Origin: Bacillus sp. ISL-7 | Lineage (GTDB): Bacteria; Bacillota; Bacilli; Bacillales_B; DSM-18226 | Direction of reading: 5' to 3' | Assembly (NCBI RefSeq): GCF_018613065.1 | Contig: NZ_JAGGQW010000027.1 | Span: forward strand, 1 to 64,000 | Length of the DNA: 64,000 nt | Part shown: positions 52,425 through 61,904 of the stretch, piece after piece | Layout: the number at the start of each line of letters is the position of its first letter | Position numbering within the stretch: position 1 is the first letter of the stretch | Made by a program: the position numbers and the translations under genes | Notes under the pieces: generated by a model | What the model was told of the DNA's origin: nothing | Seen by the model: the letters and a program-made list of their open reading frames with translations, nothing else | Databases searched by the model: none

Positions 52425-53570
52425 ATGCAGGATAATGTAAAAACATCCACAGATAAGTATGAGATTTCACCTCTTGAACTGATTTTCGATTTGGGATTTG
52501 TGTTTGCATTGTCCCAGCTGTCAGAACATTTACTACATCATCTCAACTGGCATGGTATGGCGGAAATGATAGCCCTGCTGATTGCGGTATATAATGTATG
52601 GTCATATACGAGCTTTGGAGCCACATTCATACGTGTCGGAAAGACTCAGACTCAGTGGATGATGCTTATCGTGATGCTTTTAGGGCTATTCATGTTCGCT
52701 TCAATTCATCGTGCATTTGGAGTAGAGGCGTGGACATTTGTAACTCCGTTTCTAGTATGTCAGATAGGAAATGGATTATTTACCACTTTTGCTGAAACTG
52801 GTCTTAAAGCTCATTACTCAAGAATGCTTGGATGGATTCTTGCTACTACACCACTCTGGATTATAGGTTCGTTTGCAGATAGCGAAGAGAGGCTTATATG
52901 GTGGGGCATTGCAGCAGGAATTGACATCTTAGGAACGTGGTTTGCCCATCCATTACCTGGTCGTGTTCTCAGATCCGAAAATGTAGAATTTGATGCGGAA
53001 CATATGGTTGAAAGATGTAGGCTTTTCTTAATTATTGCACTGGGAGAGATTGTTTTTACGACGGGTAAAGCCATATCAGCAGCTCCAATTAATCATATCA
53101 CGCTGCTTACAGGAATATGTTCTATCGCATCGATTGTTGCGTTATGGGCTATTTACTTCGGTGGATCAGAACATCTGGTACTACATTATACTGAGGAAAC
53201 TACAAATCCAATTCTAGCTGCAAGACTTGCGATGAACGGTTTAATAGTAACTGTTGCAGGTTTAATTTTGTTTGCTGTAGGAATTGAGTTGGTGATTGAG
53301 CACCCTTATTCGGGGGCATCGGCATCAATGACCACTCTTCTGTTTGGTGGTCCCATCCTCTACCTTTTATCGCAGGGATGGTATCTCTGGTATATAACTA
53401 GGAAAGTCCCATATTACAGAGTAGTGGGAGGGATTATTCTAGTGATATGCGGATTCCTATCTAATTTCACGAAGACATATTTCTCTTTAATTATCGTAAC
53501 GATTCTACTCGTTATTCTTTCTGGGATTATTACGGGGTCTGTAAAAAAGAATAAAGGAAATAGGCTCTGA
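52425..53570 (+). CDS. low-temperature-requirement A (LtrA)-like membrane protein
   Basis: 381 aa. The N-terminal ISPLELIFDLGFVFALSQLS is the LtrA signature, with about ten membrane helices and conserved HMVERCRLFLIIALGEIV. LtrA proteins are common and of unknown biochemical role. Ribosome site AGGAGGAAATTG. No cassette promoter is recognisable in front. Confidence 0.85.
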   Translation: MQDNVKTSTDKYEISPLELIFDLGFVFALSQLSEHLLHHLNWHGMAEMIALLIAVYNVWSYTSFGATFIRVGKTQTQWMMLIVMLLGLFMFASIHRAFGVEAWTFVTPFLVCQIGNGLFTTFAETGLKAHYSRMLGWILATTPLWIIGSFADSEERLIWWGIAAGIDILGTWFAHPLPGRVLRSENVEFDAEHMVERCRLFLIIALGEIVFTTGKAISAAPINHITLLTGICSIASIVALWAIYFGGSEHLVLHYTEETTNPILAARLAMNGLIVTVAGLILFAVGIELVIEHPYSGASASMTTLLFGGPILYLLSQGWYLWYITRKVPYYRVVGGIILVICGFLSNFTKTYFSLIIVTILLVILSGIITGSVKKNKGNRL

Positions 53571-53691
53571 ACAAAGTTTTTTATAAGGCAGTATTAGTAG
53601 GAAAAGAAAACTTTCCTATAGTTAATGAACAAGGATTGAGAAGATTATATTGAAATGATTGAGGAATAGCATTCTTTATATTTAGTACACA

Positions 53692-53796
53692 ATTTTATTG
53701 GATTTGTGAACTAATAAACAAATCGTCCGAATTTAACCATTGAAGCATCTCATATTTGTATTAAAATTATACAGAGATGTTACTTAATACATCGAT
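53692..53796 (+). promoter_or_regulatory. regulon cassette upstream of aldo/keto reductase 4
   Basis: TTGAAG (53740-53745), 16-bp spacer, TAAAAT (53762-53767). Half-sites GATTTGTGAACTAATAAACAAAT upstream and GATGTTACTTAATACATC downstream. Confidence 0.65.
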
Positions 53797-53871
53797 GGGA
53801 ACAAAATTAAGAGTCATTTTTGATTGTATGGAAGCCAAAAGTTAGTAATCCCATATAGGAGGAATCTGTAA

Positions 53872-54717
53872 ATGGAAACTGTTACTTTATCTAATGGAAT
53901 TAAGATGCCAATATTAGGTTTTGGAGTGTATCAAATTCCTGAGCTTGAAGAATGTGAACGTATCGTGAGTGAAGCAATTGAAGTGGGTTATCGTTCTATA
54001 GATACGGCTCAAGCTTATGGGAATGAAGAAGCTGTTGGGAATGCAGTTCGCAAAAGTGGCATACCTCGTGAAGAATTCTTCATTACAACCAAAGTTTGGA
54101 TTTCCAATGCTGGCTATGAGAAAGCTAAAGCATCAATAGAAGAGTCTTTACGAAAGTTGCAAACAGACTACATTGATTTACTGTTGATTCATCAACCATT
54201 TAATGATTACTATGGTACTTATCGTGCTATGGAAGAGTATTATAAGGCGGGAAAAATCAAAGCAATTGGTGTAAGTAATTTCTACCCTGACCGTTTCATT
54301 GATATTGCTAAGTTTAGTGAAATCCCTCCATTGGTGAACCAGGTCGAAACACATATATTTAATCAACAAAAACAAGCCCAAAAAATAATGGAAAAATACG
54401 GCACCCAAATTGAGTCTTGGGGACCTTTTGCAGAAGGAAGAAATGATTTCTTTAACAATGAAACTCTAAAAGAGATTGGTGAGCAATATGGTAAAACGGT
54501 TGCTCAAGTGGCCCTACGTTATCTCATTCAACGGAATGTTGTTGTCATTCCTAAAACGGTAACGAAAGAACGAATGGTTCAAAATTTTGATGTCTTTGAT
54601 TTTGCATTAACAAACGAAGACATGGATAAAATTGCGAAACTAGATCAAGAACAAAGTTTATTCTTCTCACATTACACTCCTGAAACAGTTGAAATGATAA
54701 CAGGACTAGTTAGATAA
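53872..54717 (+). CDS. aldo/keto reductase 4 (YtbE/YvgN-like)
   Basis: 281 aa, the short AKR5-type family. Tetrad: Asp/Tyr in SIDTAQAYGNEEAVG, Lys in TTKVWI, His in LLLIHQPF. VIPKTVTKERMVQN is the NADPH-phosphate site. Relatives reduce methylglyoxal, glyoxal and other small dicarbonyls with NADPH. Ribosome site ATAGGAGGAATC. Own cassette promoter and own terminator. Confidence 0.92.
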   Translation: METVTLSNGIKMPILGFGVYQIPELEECERIVSEAIEVGYRSIDTAQAYGNEEAVGNAVRKSGIPREEFFITTKVWISNAGYEKAKASIEESLRKLQTDYIDLLLIHQPFNDYYGTYRAMEEYYKAGKIKAIGVSNFYPDRFIDIAKFSEIPPLVNQVETHIFNQQKQAQKIMEKYGTQIESWGPFAEGRNDFFNNETLKEIGEQYGKTVAQVALRYLIQRNVVVIPKTVTKERMVQNFDVFDFALTNEDMDKIAKLDQEQSLFFSHYTPETVEMITGLVR

Positions 54718-54732
54718 ACAATAAAGACTATG

Positions 54733-54765
54733 ACGAAAAGGGAGCTAGTAGGGCTTCCTTTTTGA
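54733..54765 (+). terminator. terminator after aldo/keto reductase 4
   Basis: AAAAGGGAGC pairs imperfectly with GGCTTCCTTTT around TAGTAG, T run included. Confidence 0.7.
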
Positions 54766-54846
54766 TTATCGACATTTAAAATATGCTATTTGGGGTTATG
54801 TGATTTAAACACATGGCAGAAAATGCTTCTTTAGGAGATGAGTAAA

Positions 54847-55812
54847 ATGAAAATGAGAGGACTTGGAAACAGTGGTTTAGAAGTCTCTGCTATTGGTTTA
54901 GGCTGTATGGGAATGGATCATGCTTATGGAAAGCCTTCTGATCGTGAAGAAATGGTCAAATTGATTCGTAGAGCTGTTGAACTAGGTTGTAATTTCTTTG
55001 ATACTGCTGTTGTTTATGGAGAATCCAATGAAGAATTACTGGGCGAAGCACTTGCACTAGTAAGAGAACAAGTTGTGATTGCGACTAAATTTGGAATCAC
55101 TGGGACAGAAATTGTAAATGAACGCCCTCAACATATCTTAAATAGCACACCAGAATCCATTAGAGAACAAGTGGAGGGTTCGTTAAAAAGATTGAAAGTA
55201 GATTGCATCGATTTATATTATCAACATCGTATTGACTCTAATGTAGAACCAGAAGCAGTTGCAGGAACGATGAAAGAATTAATGGAAGAAGGAAAAATTA
55301 AAGCATGGGGATTATCGAATGCACCCATTGATTATATGAAACGTGCACATGCCGTCTGTCCGATTGCTGCAATAGAAAATCAATACTCCATGATGTGGCG
55401 TGAACCTGAAAAAGAATTATTTGATATATGTGAAGAGTTAGGGATTTCTTTTGTTGCTTACAGTCCATTAGGAAATGGTTTCTTGAGTGGAAAATATACA
55501 AAAGATACAACATATGAAGAAGGCGACTTTAGAAGCTTCATGGGAAGATTCAAACCTGAAGTGATTGACCATAACCAAGCGTTATTAAATTTAATTGCAG
55601 AAGTTGCTGAAAGTAAGAATGCAACATCTGCCCAAGTTGTATTAGCATGGGAATTAGCTCAAAAACCATTTATTATTCCAATCCCAGGTACTACAAAATT
55701 ACACAGATTAGAAGAAAACTTAGGCGGTGCTGATATAGAGTTAACAAAAGAAGAATTAGATAACCTAAATTTAGCTTTATCTAAAATCGATATTGACGAA
55801 ACACATTTCTAA
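54847..55812 (+). CDS. aldo/keto reductase 5
   Basis: 321 aa from ATG 54847, 10 nt behind AGGAG (ATG 54838 is only 1 nt from it). Asp/Tyr in FFDTAVVYGESNEEL, Lys in VIATKFGI, His in YYQHRIDSNV, and PIPGTTKLHRLEENLG. AKR11/13-like, a different subfamily from copies 1-3. Expected NADPH-dependent carbonyl reduction. It shares a transcript or neighbourhood with copy 4, separated by a hairpin. Confidence 0.9.
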   Translation: MKMRGLGNSGLEVSAIGLGCMGMDHAYGKPSDREEMVKLIRRAVELGCNFFDTAVVYGESNEELLGEALALVREQVVIATKFGITGTEIVNERPQHILNSTPESIREQVEGSLKRLKVDCIDLYYQHRIDSNVEPEAVAGTMKELMEEGKIKAWGLSNAPIDYMKRAHAVCPIAAIENQYSMMWREPEKELFDICEELGISFVAYSPLGNGFLSGKYTKDTTYEEGDFRSFMGRFKPEVIDHNQALLNLIAEVAESKNATSAQVVLAWELAQKPFIIPIPGTTKLHRLEENLGGADIELTKEELDNLNLALSKIDIDETHF

Positions 55813-55837
55813 TTAAAATAAGCTAATTGAAAGATAA

Positions 55838-55925
55838 TTTACAAATTTAATTGATTTGTACATTATTTCACGAAACAAGATTATTTGGCAATTGCATGCA
55901 TTTTGTTTCTGTTTATAATTATATA
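55838..55925 (+). promoter_or_regulatory. orphan regulon cassette
   Basis: TTGCAT (55892-55897), 16-bp spacer, TATAAT (55914-55919), with TTACAAATTTAATTGATTTGTACATTA upstream half-sites (outline 55840-55866). No gene follows in its direction; a terminator-like hairpin lies about 65 bp downstream. Confidence 0.6.
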
Positions 55926-55926
55926 T

Positions 55927-56058
55927 AGGAGTTCAAAATACTAAATCGACACAGGCAAAACCAAATGGATTGTTACTGGTCATTCAGAGAAAACCTAAAT
56001 CGCTAAATAAGAGAGGCTTTTGAAGTCTCCTATTTTGTGATTTAGGTTTTTCTTTTAT
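55927..56058 (+). ncRNA. possible small RNA from the orphan cassette
   Basis: From the predicted start after the -10 to the hairpin AAAACCTAAATC/GATTTAGGTTTT (arms 55990-56001 and 56039-56050) with a T-rich tail. An inner stem, GAGAGGC against GTCTCC, sits inside. No open frame of note. It may instead be the remains of a lost gene. Confidence 0.35.
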
Positions 56059-56105
56059 AAAAAACTCGATATAGTCATTTTTTAGGAGGAATCACTAAAT
56101 GCTTA

Positions 56106-56651
56106 TTATAGATTCCTCTCTAACAAAAGTCCCACCTGTTCTGCCATGACTTGAGGTGGATAAGGCAACCCATTGGTGATCCACCATTCCACAATCCCAA
56201 CATACGAAGTAACAATAAATTGAAGAATTACATCTTCATTTAATCCTTGGTTTTTTCCTTTTGTTGTATCCACTTCATCCTTGAACTCTTCAATGAGAAA
56301 CTTATGGAACTGACTACGGAAAGAAGGAGCACCTTTGCTCGCTAGCATCGTTGAAAAGAATAAATAATGACTTTTAAGGTATTCAAACCAAGGCAGATTC
56401 GCTTCTGTATATTCTGCAGCGGAGGTCGCTTCGCAGATTTCTCCCATTTCGTTAATATGTTCTTCAATGAGCTTATCCAGCAGATCAAACTTATCCACGT
56501 AATGAAGATAGATGGTTCCTCGGCTAACATTTGCGTGATCGGAAATGTCCTGAATGGTAATGTCATCGAAATTTTTTTCAGCCATTAGCTGAATCAAGGC
56601 TTTTTTTATGGCTTCTTGGCTTTTGGCTATTCTTCTATCTACTTTAGGCAT
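56106..56651 (-). CDS. TetR-family regulator 2
   Basis: 181 aa from ATG 56651 (MPKVDRRI, like tetR-1); GTG 56666 is in frame. HTH ITIQDISDHANVSRGTIYLHY, then a ligand half very similar to tetR-1 (HYLFFSTMLASKGAPSFRSQF). The recognition helices of the two regulators differ only slightly (SRRTIYLHY versus SRGTIYLHY), so they may share operators. Divergent from the MATE gene across a complete cassette. Confidence 0.88.
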   Translation of the reverse strand: MPKVDRRIAKSQEAIKKALIQLMAEKNFDDITIQDISDHANVSRGTIYLHYVDKFDLLDKLIEEHINEMGEICEATSAAEYTEANLPWFEYLKSHYLFFSTMLASKGAPSFRSQFHKFLIEEFKDEVDTTKGKNQGLNEDVILQFIVTSYVGIVEWWITNGLPYPPQVMAEQVGLLLERNL

Positions 56652-56675
56652 TTTAAGGTTCACCAAACTTTCTTA

Positions 56676-56795
56676 AAAGATAATGAACAATTTTAATTGA
56701 TTTGTTCATTACTAGTCATATTGAGTTGAATTAACAATTGTAAGCATCCTATATCCGTTTATAATTATATACAGTTGTTCATTAATGAATCAATA
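56676..56795. promoter_or_regulatory. regulon cassette between tetR-2 and the MATE gene
   Basis: TTGTAA (56738-56743), 16-bp spacer, TATAAT (56760-56765). The best operators of the window: TAATGAACAA (56681-56690) facing TTTGTTCATTA (56701-56711), and the near-perfect palindrome TTGTTCATTAATGAATCAA (56775-56793) just behind the -10. Confidence 0.78.
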
Positions 56796-56852
56796 TTTAA
56801 TTTAAAAACAACTAGAGTTATGTAAATATGCAATAAAATCGGGGGGATTAAC

Positions 56853-58214
56853 TTGCAACAGAATTCTTTATCGTTGCCATCCACAAAGTTATTTACAAAT
56901 AGGGATTTATTCATAATATTTGTGCCACTTATTATAGAGCAAGGTTTAGAATATCTGGTGGGATTGGCAGACTCCATTATGGTAGCCCACGTAAGTGAAT
57001 CTGCAGTATCTGGGGTTTCCCTTGTAGACTTTGTTATGGCTTTGCTTATTAGTTTGTTTGCTGCTCTAGCAACAGGTGGGGCAGTAATTGCGGGACAATA
57101 CATGGGTAGAAAGCAGATGGAAGAATCAAGAGAAGCGGCCAATCAACTGGTATGGTTTGCTGGTGCAGTTTCTATTATCATCATGCTGATTATCTATCTA
57201 ATCAAACCACTAATATTAAATGGACTGTTTGGGGAGATTTCTGATGAAGTACGTACAAGTGCAAATACTTATCTGATGTTCACTGCTATATCTATTCCAT
57301 TCCTTGCCCTATATAATGCTGGAGCTGCTATATTTCGAACGATGGGTAATGCAAAACTGCCCATGTTTGTAATGTTGGCCATGAACATTGCTCACGCATT
57401 GGGGAATGCCATTCTTATTTATGGCTTCCACTTTGGAGTGGAAGGCGTTGCGATACCAACCCTTCTATCACGTGTTGCGGCAGCAGCAATTATTATTACA
57501 TTGGCTTTTAACAAAAAGCAGCAACTATATATAAAGAAAAGTTTAAAGCATAAATTTAACTGGTCAATGATTAAAAAAATCTTAGGCATTGGTGTTCCAT
57601 ATGGATTAGAAAACGGCTTGTTCTATTTCGGAAGAATTGTTGTACTCAGCCTTGTTTCTACTTTTGGTACGGCAGCTATTGCAGCTAATGCGGTGGGAGG
57701 CACTATTGTGATGTTTGAAGTTCTGCCAGGTATGGCAATTGGGCTTGGACTGACTGTTATTATAGCAAGATGTGTTGGTGCAGGGGATTATGAACAGGCT
57801 AAATATTTCACCAAAAAGATTATGGGTATTGTGTATGCTGCACAAGTAATAAGCTGTGCATTGGTACTTGCTTTACTCCCATCAATATTAAATGTTTATG
57901 GATTATCGGAGACTGCAAGATCATTGACTACACAAATCGTTTGGTGGCATGCAGCATTTGAAGTCATCATTTGGCCGCTTGCTTACACTTTACCTGTATC
58001 GTTCCGTGCTTCAGGTGATGCCAAATTCCCGATGTACGTTGGGATTTTATCCATGTTTTTCTGTCGTATTGCGTTGGCTTATCTTTTCAGCATCTATTTC
58101 CACATGGGAATGTTCGGTACTTGGGTAGCTATGTTTATTGATTGGATTGTCAAGGCGATGATTTTCGTCCAAAGATATATAAGTGAAAAGTGGACTAAGT
58201 TGCGGGCAATTTAA
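56853..58214 (+). CDS. MATE-family efflux transporter
   Basis: 453 aa with 12 hydrophobic helices in two MatE halves (IIEQGLEYLVGLADSIMVAH, GIGVPYGLENGLFYFGRIV). TTG start behind GGGGGGATTAAC. MATE pumps exchange cationic drugs or toxins for Na+ or H+. Divergent from tetR-2, the classical arrangement of a TetR-controlled pump. Followed by a terminator. Confidence 0.9.
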   Translation: MQQNSLSLPSTKLFTNRDLFIIFVPLIIEQGLEYLVGLADSIMVAHVSESAVSGVSLVDFVMALLISLFAALATGGAVIAGQYMGRKQMEESREAANQLVWFAGAVSIIIMLIIYLIKPLILNGLFGEISDEVRTSANTYLMFTAISIPFLALYNAGAAIFRTMGNAKLPMFVMLAMNIAHALGNAILIYGFHFGVEGVAIPTLLSRVAAAAIIITLAFNKKQQLYIKKSLKHKFNWSMIKKILGIGVPYGLENGLFYFGRIVVLSLVSTFGTAAIAANAVGGTIVMFEVLPGMAIGLGLTVIIARCVGAGDYEQAKYFTKKIMGIVYAAQVISCALVLALLPSILNVYGLSETARSLTTQIVWWHAAFEVIIWPLAYTLPVSFRASGDAKFPMYVGILSMFFCRIALAYLFSIYFHMGMFGTWVAMFIDWIVKAMIFVQRYISEKWTKLRAI

Positions 58215-58246
58215 ACAAAAAGATTAATTGATAATTTTTAGCATAG

Positions 58247-58276
58247 TGGGCTACGTATTGGTAGCCCATTTCTTTT
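58247..58276 (+). terminator. terminator after the MATE gene
   Basis: TGGGCTAC pairs with GTAGCCCA around GTATTG, followed by TTTCTTTTT. Confidence 0.85.
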
Positions 58277-58309
58277 TGCGTATGAAGACAATTTGGTTAA
58301 CGAAAATTT

Positions 58310-58430
58310 TCTTAAAGTTAATGAACAATTAAAATCGATTTGTTCATTAATTAACAATGTCCATTGATTTGACCATTGTAAGCATGATGAATCTATTTAT
58401 AATAATAAACAGATGTACATTAAGATATGG
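58310..58430 (+). promoter_or_regulatory. regulon cassette upstream of alcohol dehydrogenase 2
   Basis: TTGTAA (58376-58381), 16-bp spacer, TATAAT (58398-58403). TAATGAACAA-N10-TTTGTTCATTA upstream, extended to a TTGTTCATTAATTAACAA palindrome (58339-58356), and GATGTACATTAA downstream. Confidence 0.75.
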
Positions 58431-58504
58431 GTGTTTATATTCCAAATAATAATTAATGTAACTCTAATTTTTTAGTTTTAACAGGAAAGGATTGTGTTGA
58501 GCTC

Positions 58505-59563
58505 ATGTGTAATAATCATCAAAACATTACGACTCGTGTTTTAAGTGTTCCGAATGCAAAAGCAGCATTTGAAAAGACGACAATTGAACGGAGAGACTTA
58601 CGGCCAGATGATGTTTTAATAGATATTAAGTATTGTGGAATCTGCCACTCCGATATTCATAATGCACACAATGATTTTGGCAGGGGCGTATTCCCGATGG
58701 TTCCTGGTCATGAAATTGCAGGCGTTGTGACAGCCATAGGATCAGAAGTTACAAAATTCGCTGTTGGTGACCGTGTTGGTGTTGGCTGCTTTGTTGACTC
58801 CTGCGGAGAATGTGAATTCTGCCTTAGAGGTGAGGAGCAATTTTGTAAGAAGGGTGTTGTCGTAGTATTTAATTCAATTGGCTACGATGGTGAACTAACA
58901 TACGGTGGATATAGTCAAAAAATCGTTGTAAAGGACAAGTTTGTTGTCCGTATTCCTGACGGCTTGGATTTAGCTGTGGCAAGCCCATTATTGTGTGCTG
59001 GTATCACAACGTACTCTCCTATGAAACATTGGAATGTCGGCCCAGGTAAAAAGGTAGCGATTGTAGGAATGGGAGGTCTTGGCCACCTAGCTGTACAATT
59101 CGCTCATACTATGGGTGCTGAAGTTACTGTCCTAAGCCAGACTATGAATAAAAAAGAGGAAGCCTTTGGTTTTGGAGCAGATCATTATTATGCAACCAGT
59201 GATCCTGCTACATTCACTGAGTTGGCAGGACAATTTGACCTTATTTTAAACACAGTGTCTGCGAATATCGACGTTGATGCGTATCTATCCATTCTTAACG
59301 TAGATGGAACACTTGTAAATGTAGGTTTACCAAACAAGCCAGATCAGTACAATGTTTTCTCCCTATTCGCTGGCCGTCGCAGTATTGCCGCTTCGAATGT
59401 TGGTGGAATTAGGGAAACACAAGAGATGCTGGATTTCTCTGCTGAGCATGGCATTGCACCAATGATTGAAGTAATCAATGCTGAACAAGTGGACGAAGCA
59501 TATGAGCGTGTTCTTCGAAGTGATGTACGTTATCGTTTCGTTATCGACATGTCTACATTGTAA
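58505..59563 (+). CDS. zinc-dependent alcohol dehydrogenase 2
   Basis: 352 aa. YCGICHSDIHNAH and VPGHEIAG (catalytic zinc), SCGECEFCLRGEEQFC (structural zinc), VGMGGLGHLAVQFA (NADP). Closely paralogous to dehydrogenase 1 through the full length. AAAGGA lies 13 nt before ATG, the same odd spacing as its paralogue. Followed by MFS 3 and SDR-like 2, paralogues of genes that precede dehydrogenase 1. Confidence 0.92.
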   Translation: MCNNHQNITTRVLSVPNAKAAFEKTTIERRDLRPDDVLIDIKYCGICHSDIHNAHNDFGRGVFPMVPGHEIAGVVTAIGSEVTKFAVGDRVGVGCFVDSCGECEFCLRGEEQFCKKGVVVVFNSIGYDGELTYGGYSQKIVVKDKFVVRIPDGLDLAVASPLLCAGITTYSPMKHWNVGPGKKVAIVGMGGLGHLAVQFAHTMGAEVTVLSQTMNKKEEAFGFGADHYYATSDPATFTELAGQFDLILNTVSANIDVDAYLSILNVDGTLVNVGLPNKPDQYNVFSLFAGRRSIAASNVGGIRETQEMLDFSAEHGIAPMIEVINAEQVDEAYERVLRSDVRYRFVIDMSTL

Positions 59564-59580
59564 TAGTCTACTCTAATGAA

Positions 59581-59613
59581 AGATGGGTTAATCAATTGGT
59601 TGACCCATCTTTG
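59581..59613 (+). terminator. terminator after alcohol dehydrogenase 2
   Basis: AGATGGGT pairs with ACCCATCT, with further pairing inside, followed by TTGG. Similar to the hairpin after dehydrogenase 1. Confidence 0.65.
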
Positions 59614-59710
59614 GTATGGAAATGGAATGCGTTTCATTTGGGACATCATTATAAAGCGAAGTTGAAACACATAAGAATAATGATTAATAAGGAGTTGAAA
59701 TACAACATTA

Positions 59711-60883
59711 ATGAATAATTCTTGGAAGATATACATGCTGACACTCATTAGCTTCTTTGTAGGCACTTCGCAATTTGGAATAGTAGGTATGTTAGATAAA
59801 ATTGCTCATTCAGTAAATGTCTCAATACCCACTGCAGGACAGCTAGTTACTGCATTCGCACTCGCTAACGCAATCGGAACACCTATTGTCATGATTGCTA
59901 TTGCAAAAATGAAACAACGAAAGCAATTATTATTGGCTCTTACCATAATATTGATTGGCATCATATCAACGATCACTCTTCCAGGCTTCGGTTTACTAAT
60001 GGCAGCTCGTGTCATAATGGGGGTCGGAACAGGAATGTTTATTGTCACAGCCTATGACATTGCTGCGAAGCTAGCTGCCCCTGGGAAGCAAGGAGGGGCG
60101 ATGTCCAACATCTCGATGGGATTTAGCTCATCCCTTGTATTTGGAGTTCCCATCGGACGCATTATTGCTGCGTCATATGATTGGAAGACAATCTTCTGGA
60201 TTATCGGCATTTTCTGTTTACTCGCACTTTTCGTTGTCGCTCGAACGATTCCAGACATGGAAGGCGGAGGAGCCATATCTTTGGTCGAGAGACTAGCCTT
60301 CTTGAAAAATCCGCAGCTCGCAGTCACTCTTTGTGTCACTTTATTTGTTTTTATTGGATTTTCGATTATTGATACGTATATCACACCCTTTCTGACTGCT
60401 GTTATTCCGCCAAAGTTTGAAATAAGTTTCATTCTCTTCGCAATGGGCATTGCAAGTGTGATTGGCTCCAAAACAGGCGGGCTTTTTGCAGATCGAATTG
60501 GTGCATTCCGCACACTTATAGGATCTATGTTCATCCAAGTTCTTGCTATGGTATTGTTGTCCCTTGGTGGTTCTGGATGGGTAGTTGCCACCGTTATCCT
60601 ATTAATGCTATGGGAGATAGCTTGTTGGACGTTTGGGGCGGTTCAGAACTTTAATCTAGTGTCGCTAGCTCCAGGAGCATCTGGAATTGTCCTTAGTCTG
60701 AACAGTTCATTCGTTCAACTTGGCTTTGCTGCGGGAGCAGGTATCGGAGGAATTGCTGTTGGAAGTTTAACGATTATGGCAATCACTTGGATTAGTGCAG
60801 CATCAGTCGTGTGTGCTGCTGTCCTCTTTATTCTTTCTCGTTCGTTCTCAACGAATGCCAAGTCGGCAATTAATAATGGATGA
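59711..60883 (+). CDS. MFS transporter 3 (DHA1 efflux type)
   Basis: 390 aa with about 12 helices. SWKIYMLTLISFFVGTSQFG start, TGGLFADRIGAFR motif A, PGASGIVLSLNSSFVQLGF late helix. Paralogous to MFS 2. Ribosome site AAGGAG about 14 nt before ATG. Proton-driven efflux expected, substrate unknown. Confidence 0.85.
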   Translation: MNNSWKIYMLTLISFFVGTSQFGIVGMLDKIAHSVNVSIPTAGQLVTAFALANAIGTPIVMIAIAKMKQRKQLLLALTIILIGIISTITLPGFGLLMAARVIMGVGTGMFIVTAYDIAAKLAAPGKQGGAMSNISMGFSSSLVFGVPIGRIIAASYDWKTIFWIIGIFCLLALFVVARTIPDMEGGGAISLVERLAFLKNPQLAVTLCVTLFVFIGFSIIDTYITPFLTAVIPPKFEISFILFAMGIASVIGSKTGGLFADRIGAFRTLIGSMFIQVLAMVLLSLGGSGWVVATVILLMLWEIACWTFGAVQNFNLVSLAPGASGIVLSLNSSFVQLGFAAGAGIGGIAVGSLTIMAITWISAASVVCAAVLFILSRSFSTNAKSAINNG

Positions 60884-60991
60884 TAAATAATGAAAAATTT
60901 TAAAAAGAAAAAAACTTAATATGCGTTGCTCGACTTTTTTATAGGGCAGCTTATTCATCAATTTACACTCTGAAAATATGGAGGAGGGTTT

Positions 60992-61633
60992 ATGTTGACT
61001 AATGTTTTAATCCTTGGTGCAAATGGCCAAGTTGCACGTAATGCTATTAATTTATTTCTAAAGGAAACTGATGCTCAGTTGACACTTTATCTACGTAACT
61101 CAAGAAGACTAAAAATCGTTGATCTAGGTCGGGAACGTGTCATAGAAGGTGACGTGAATGATGTTTCTAAGTTGAAAGAAGCGATGGCTGGGCAAGATGT
61201 TGTGTATGCTAATATTGGTGGCTCTGATATTGTTCAAAAAACTCAAAATATAATCGATGCAATGAATGCCACTGGTGTTAAAAGGGGTATTTTTATTAAT
61301 ATTTTAGGAATTTATGATGAAGTACCTGGCAAGTTCGGGGAATGGAATAAGTATATGGTTGGCAAAGGAATGGAACATTGGCGGAAAGCCGCAAGCGTTC
61401 TTGAAGCCTCAGATATTGATTATACTATTTTAAGATGTACTTGGTTCACCAACAAAAACGAAGTGGATTACGAAATAACGGAAAAGGGTGAACCTCTCTT
61501 GGGAACCGAGGTTTCCCGCAAAAGTATTGCCGCTTTGGTTGTCAAAATAGCCGAATCTCCAGAATGGGGTGTTCGTCGCAGTTGGGGTGTTAGTAAACCA
61601 AATACGGAAGGCGATAAACCAGTGTTTTATTAA
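60992..61633 (+). CDS. NAD(P)-binding SDR-like protein 2
   Basis: 213 aa. TNVLILGANGQVARNAINLF dinucleotide motif, RVIEGDVNDVSKLKEAMAGQ, DYTILRCTWFTNKNEVDYEI. Paralogous to SDR-like protein 1; Pro of the RPGWF motif is Cys here. Strong ribosome site GGAGGAGGG. Atypical NADPH-binding fold; reaction unknown. Confidence 0.82.
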   Translation: MLTNVLILGANGQVARNAINLFLKETDAQLTLYLRNSRRLKIVDLGRERVIEGDVNDVSKLKEAMAGQDVVYANIGGSDIVQKTQNIIDAMNATGVKRGIFINILGIYDEVPGKFGEWNKYMVGKGMEHWRKAASVLEASDIDYTILRCTWFTNKNEVDYEITEKGEPLLGTEVSRKSIAALVVKIAESPEWGVRRSWGVSKPNTEGDKPVFY

Positions 61634-61721
61634 AAAATATAGCACTAAAACTTGGGGAATCAAGTGTCTTAATCTTATCACTGCCTTGCTTTCCTCCGCT
61701 TTATACAATATAGAATCAACA

Positions 61722-61825
61722 AACTTTCTTAAAGATAATTGATAAATTTATTTACTTTGTCTAATAATGAACAAATCTTATCAAAGTGTTTATTATCATA
61801 TGTATACAAACCATGATAGAGGTAA
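61722..61825 (+). promoter_or_regulatory. degenerate regulon cassette
   Basis: CTTTCTTAAAGATAATTGATAAATTT start of the cassette, and CTAATAATGAACAAAT half-site; the -35/-10 pair is no longer clear. It lies in front of the alcohol dehydrogenase stub at 61905. Confidence 0.5.
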
Positions 61826-61904
61826 ATCTATTATTGTTAATTGGAATCATTTGGTGTATTCAAGAAAAGATTGAGTGGTCTTTATTAATCAATAAAATAC
61901 AATT

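Noticed and set aside
52814..53074. 86-codon minus-strand frame within the LtrA-like gene
   Set aside because: Shadow frame opposite a conserved membrane protein gene.
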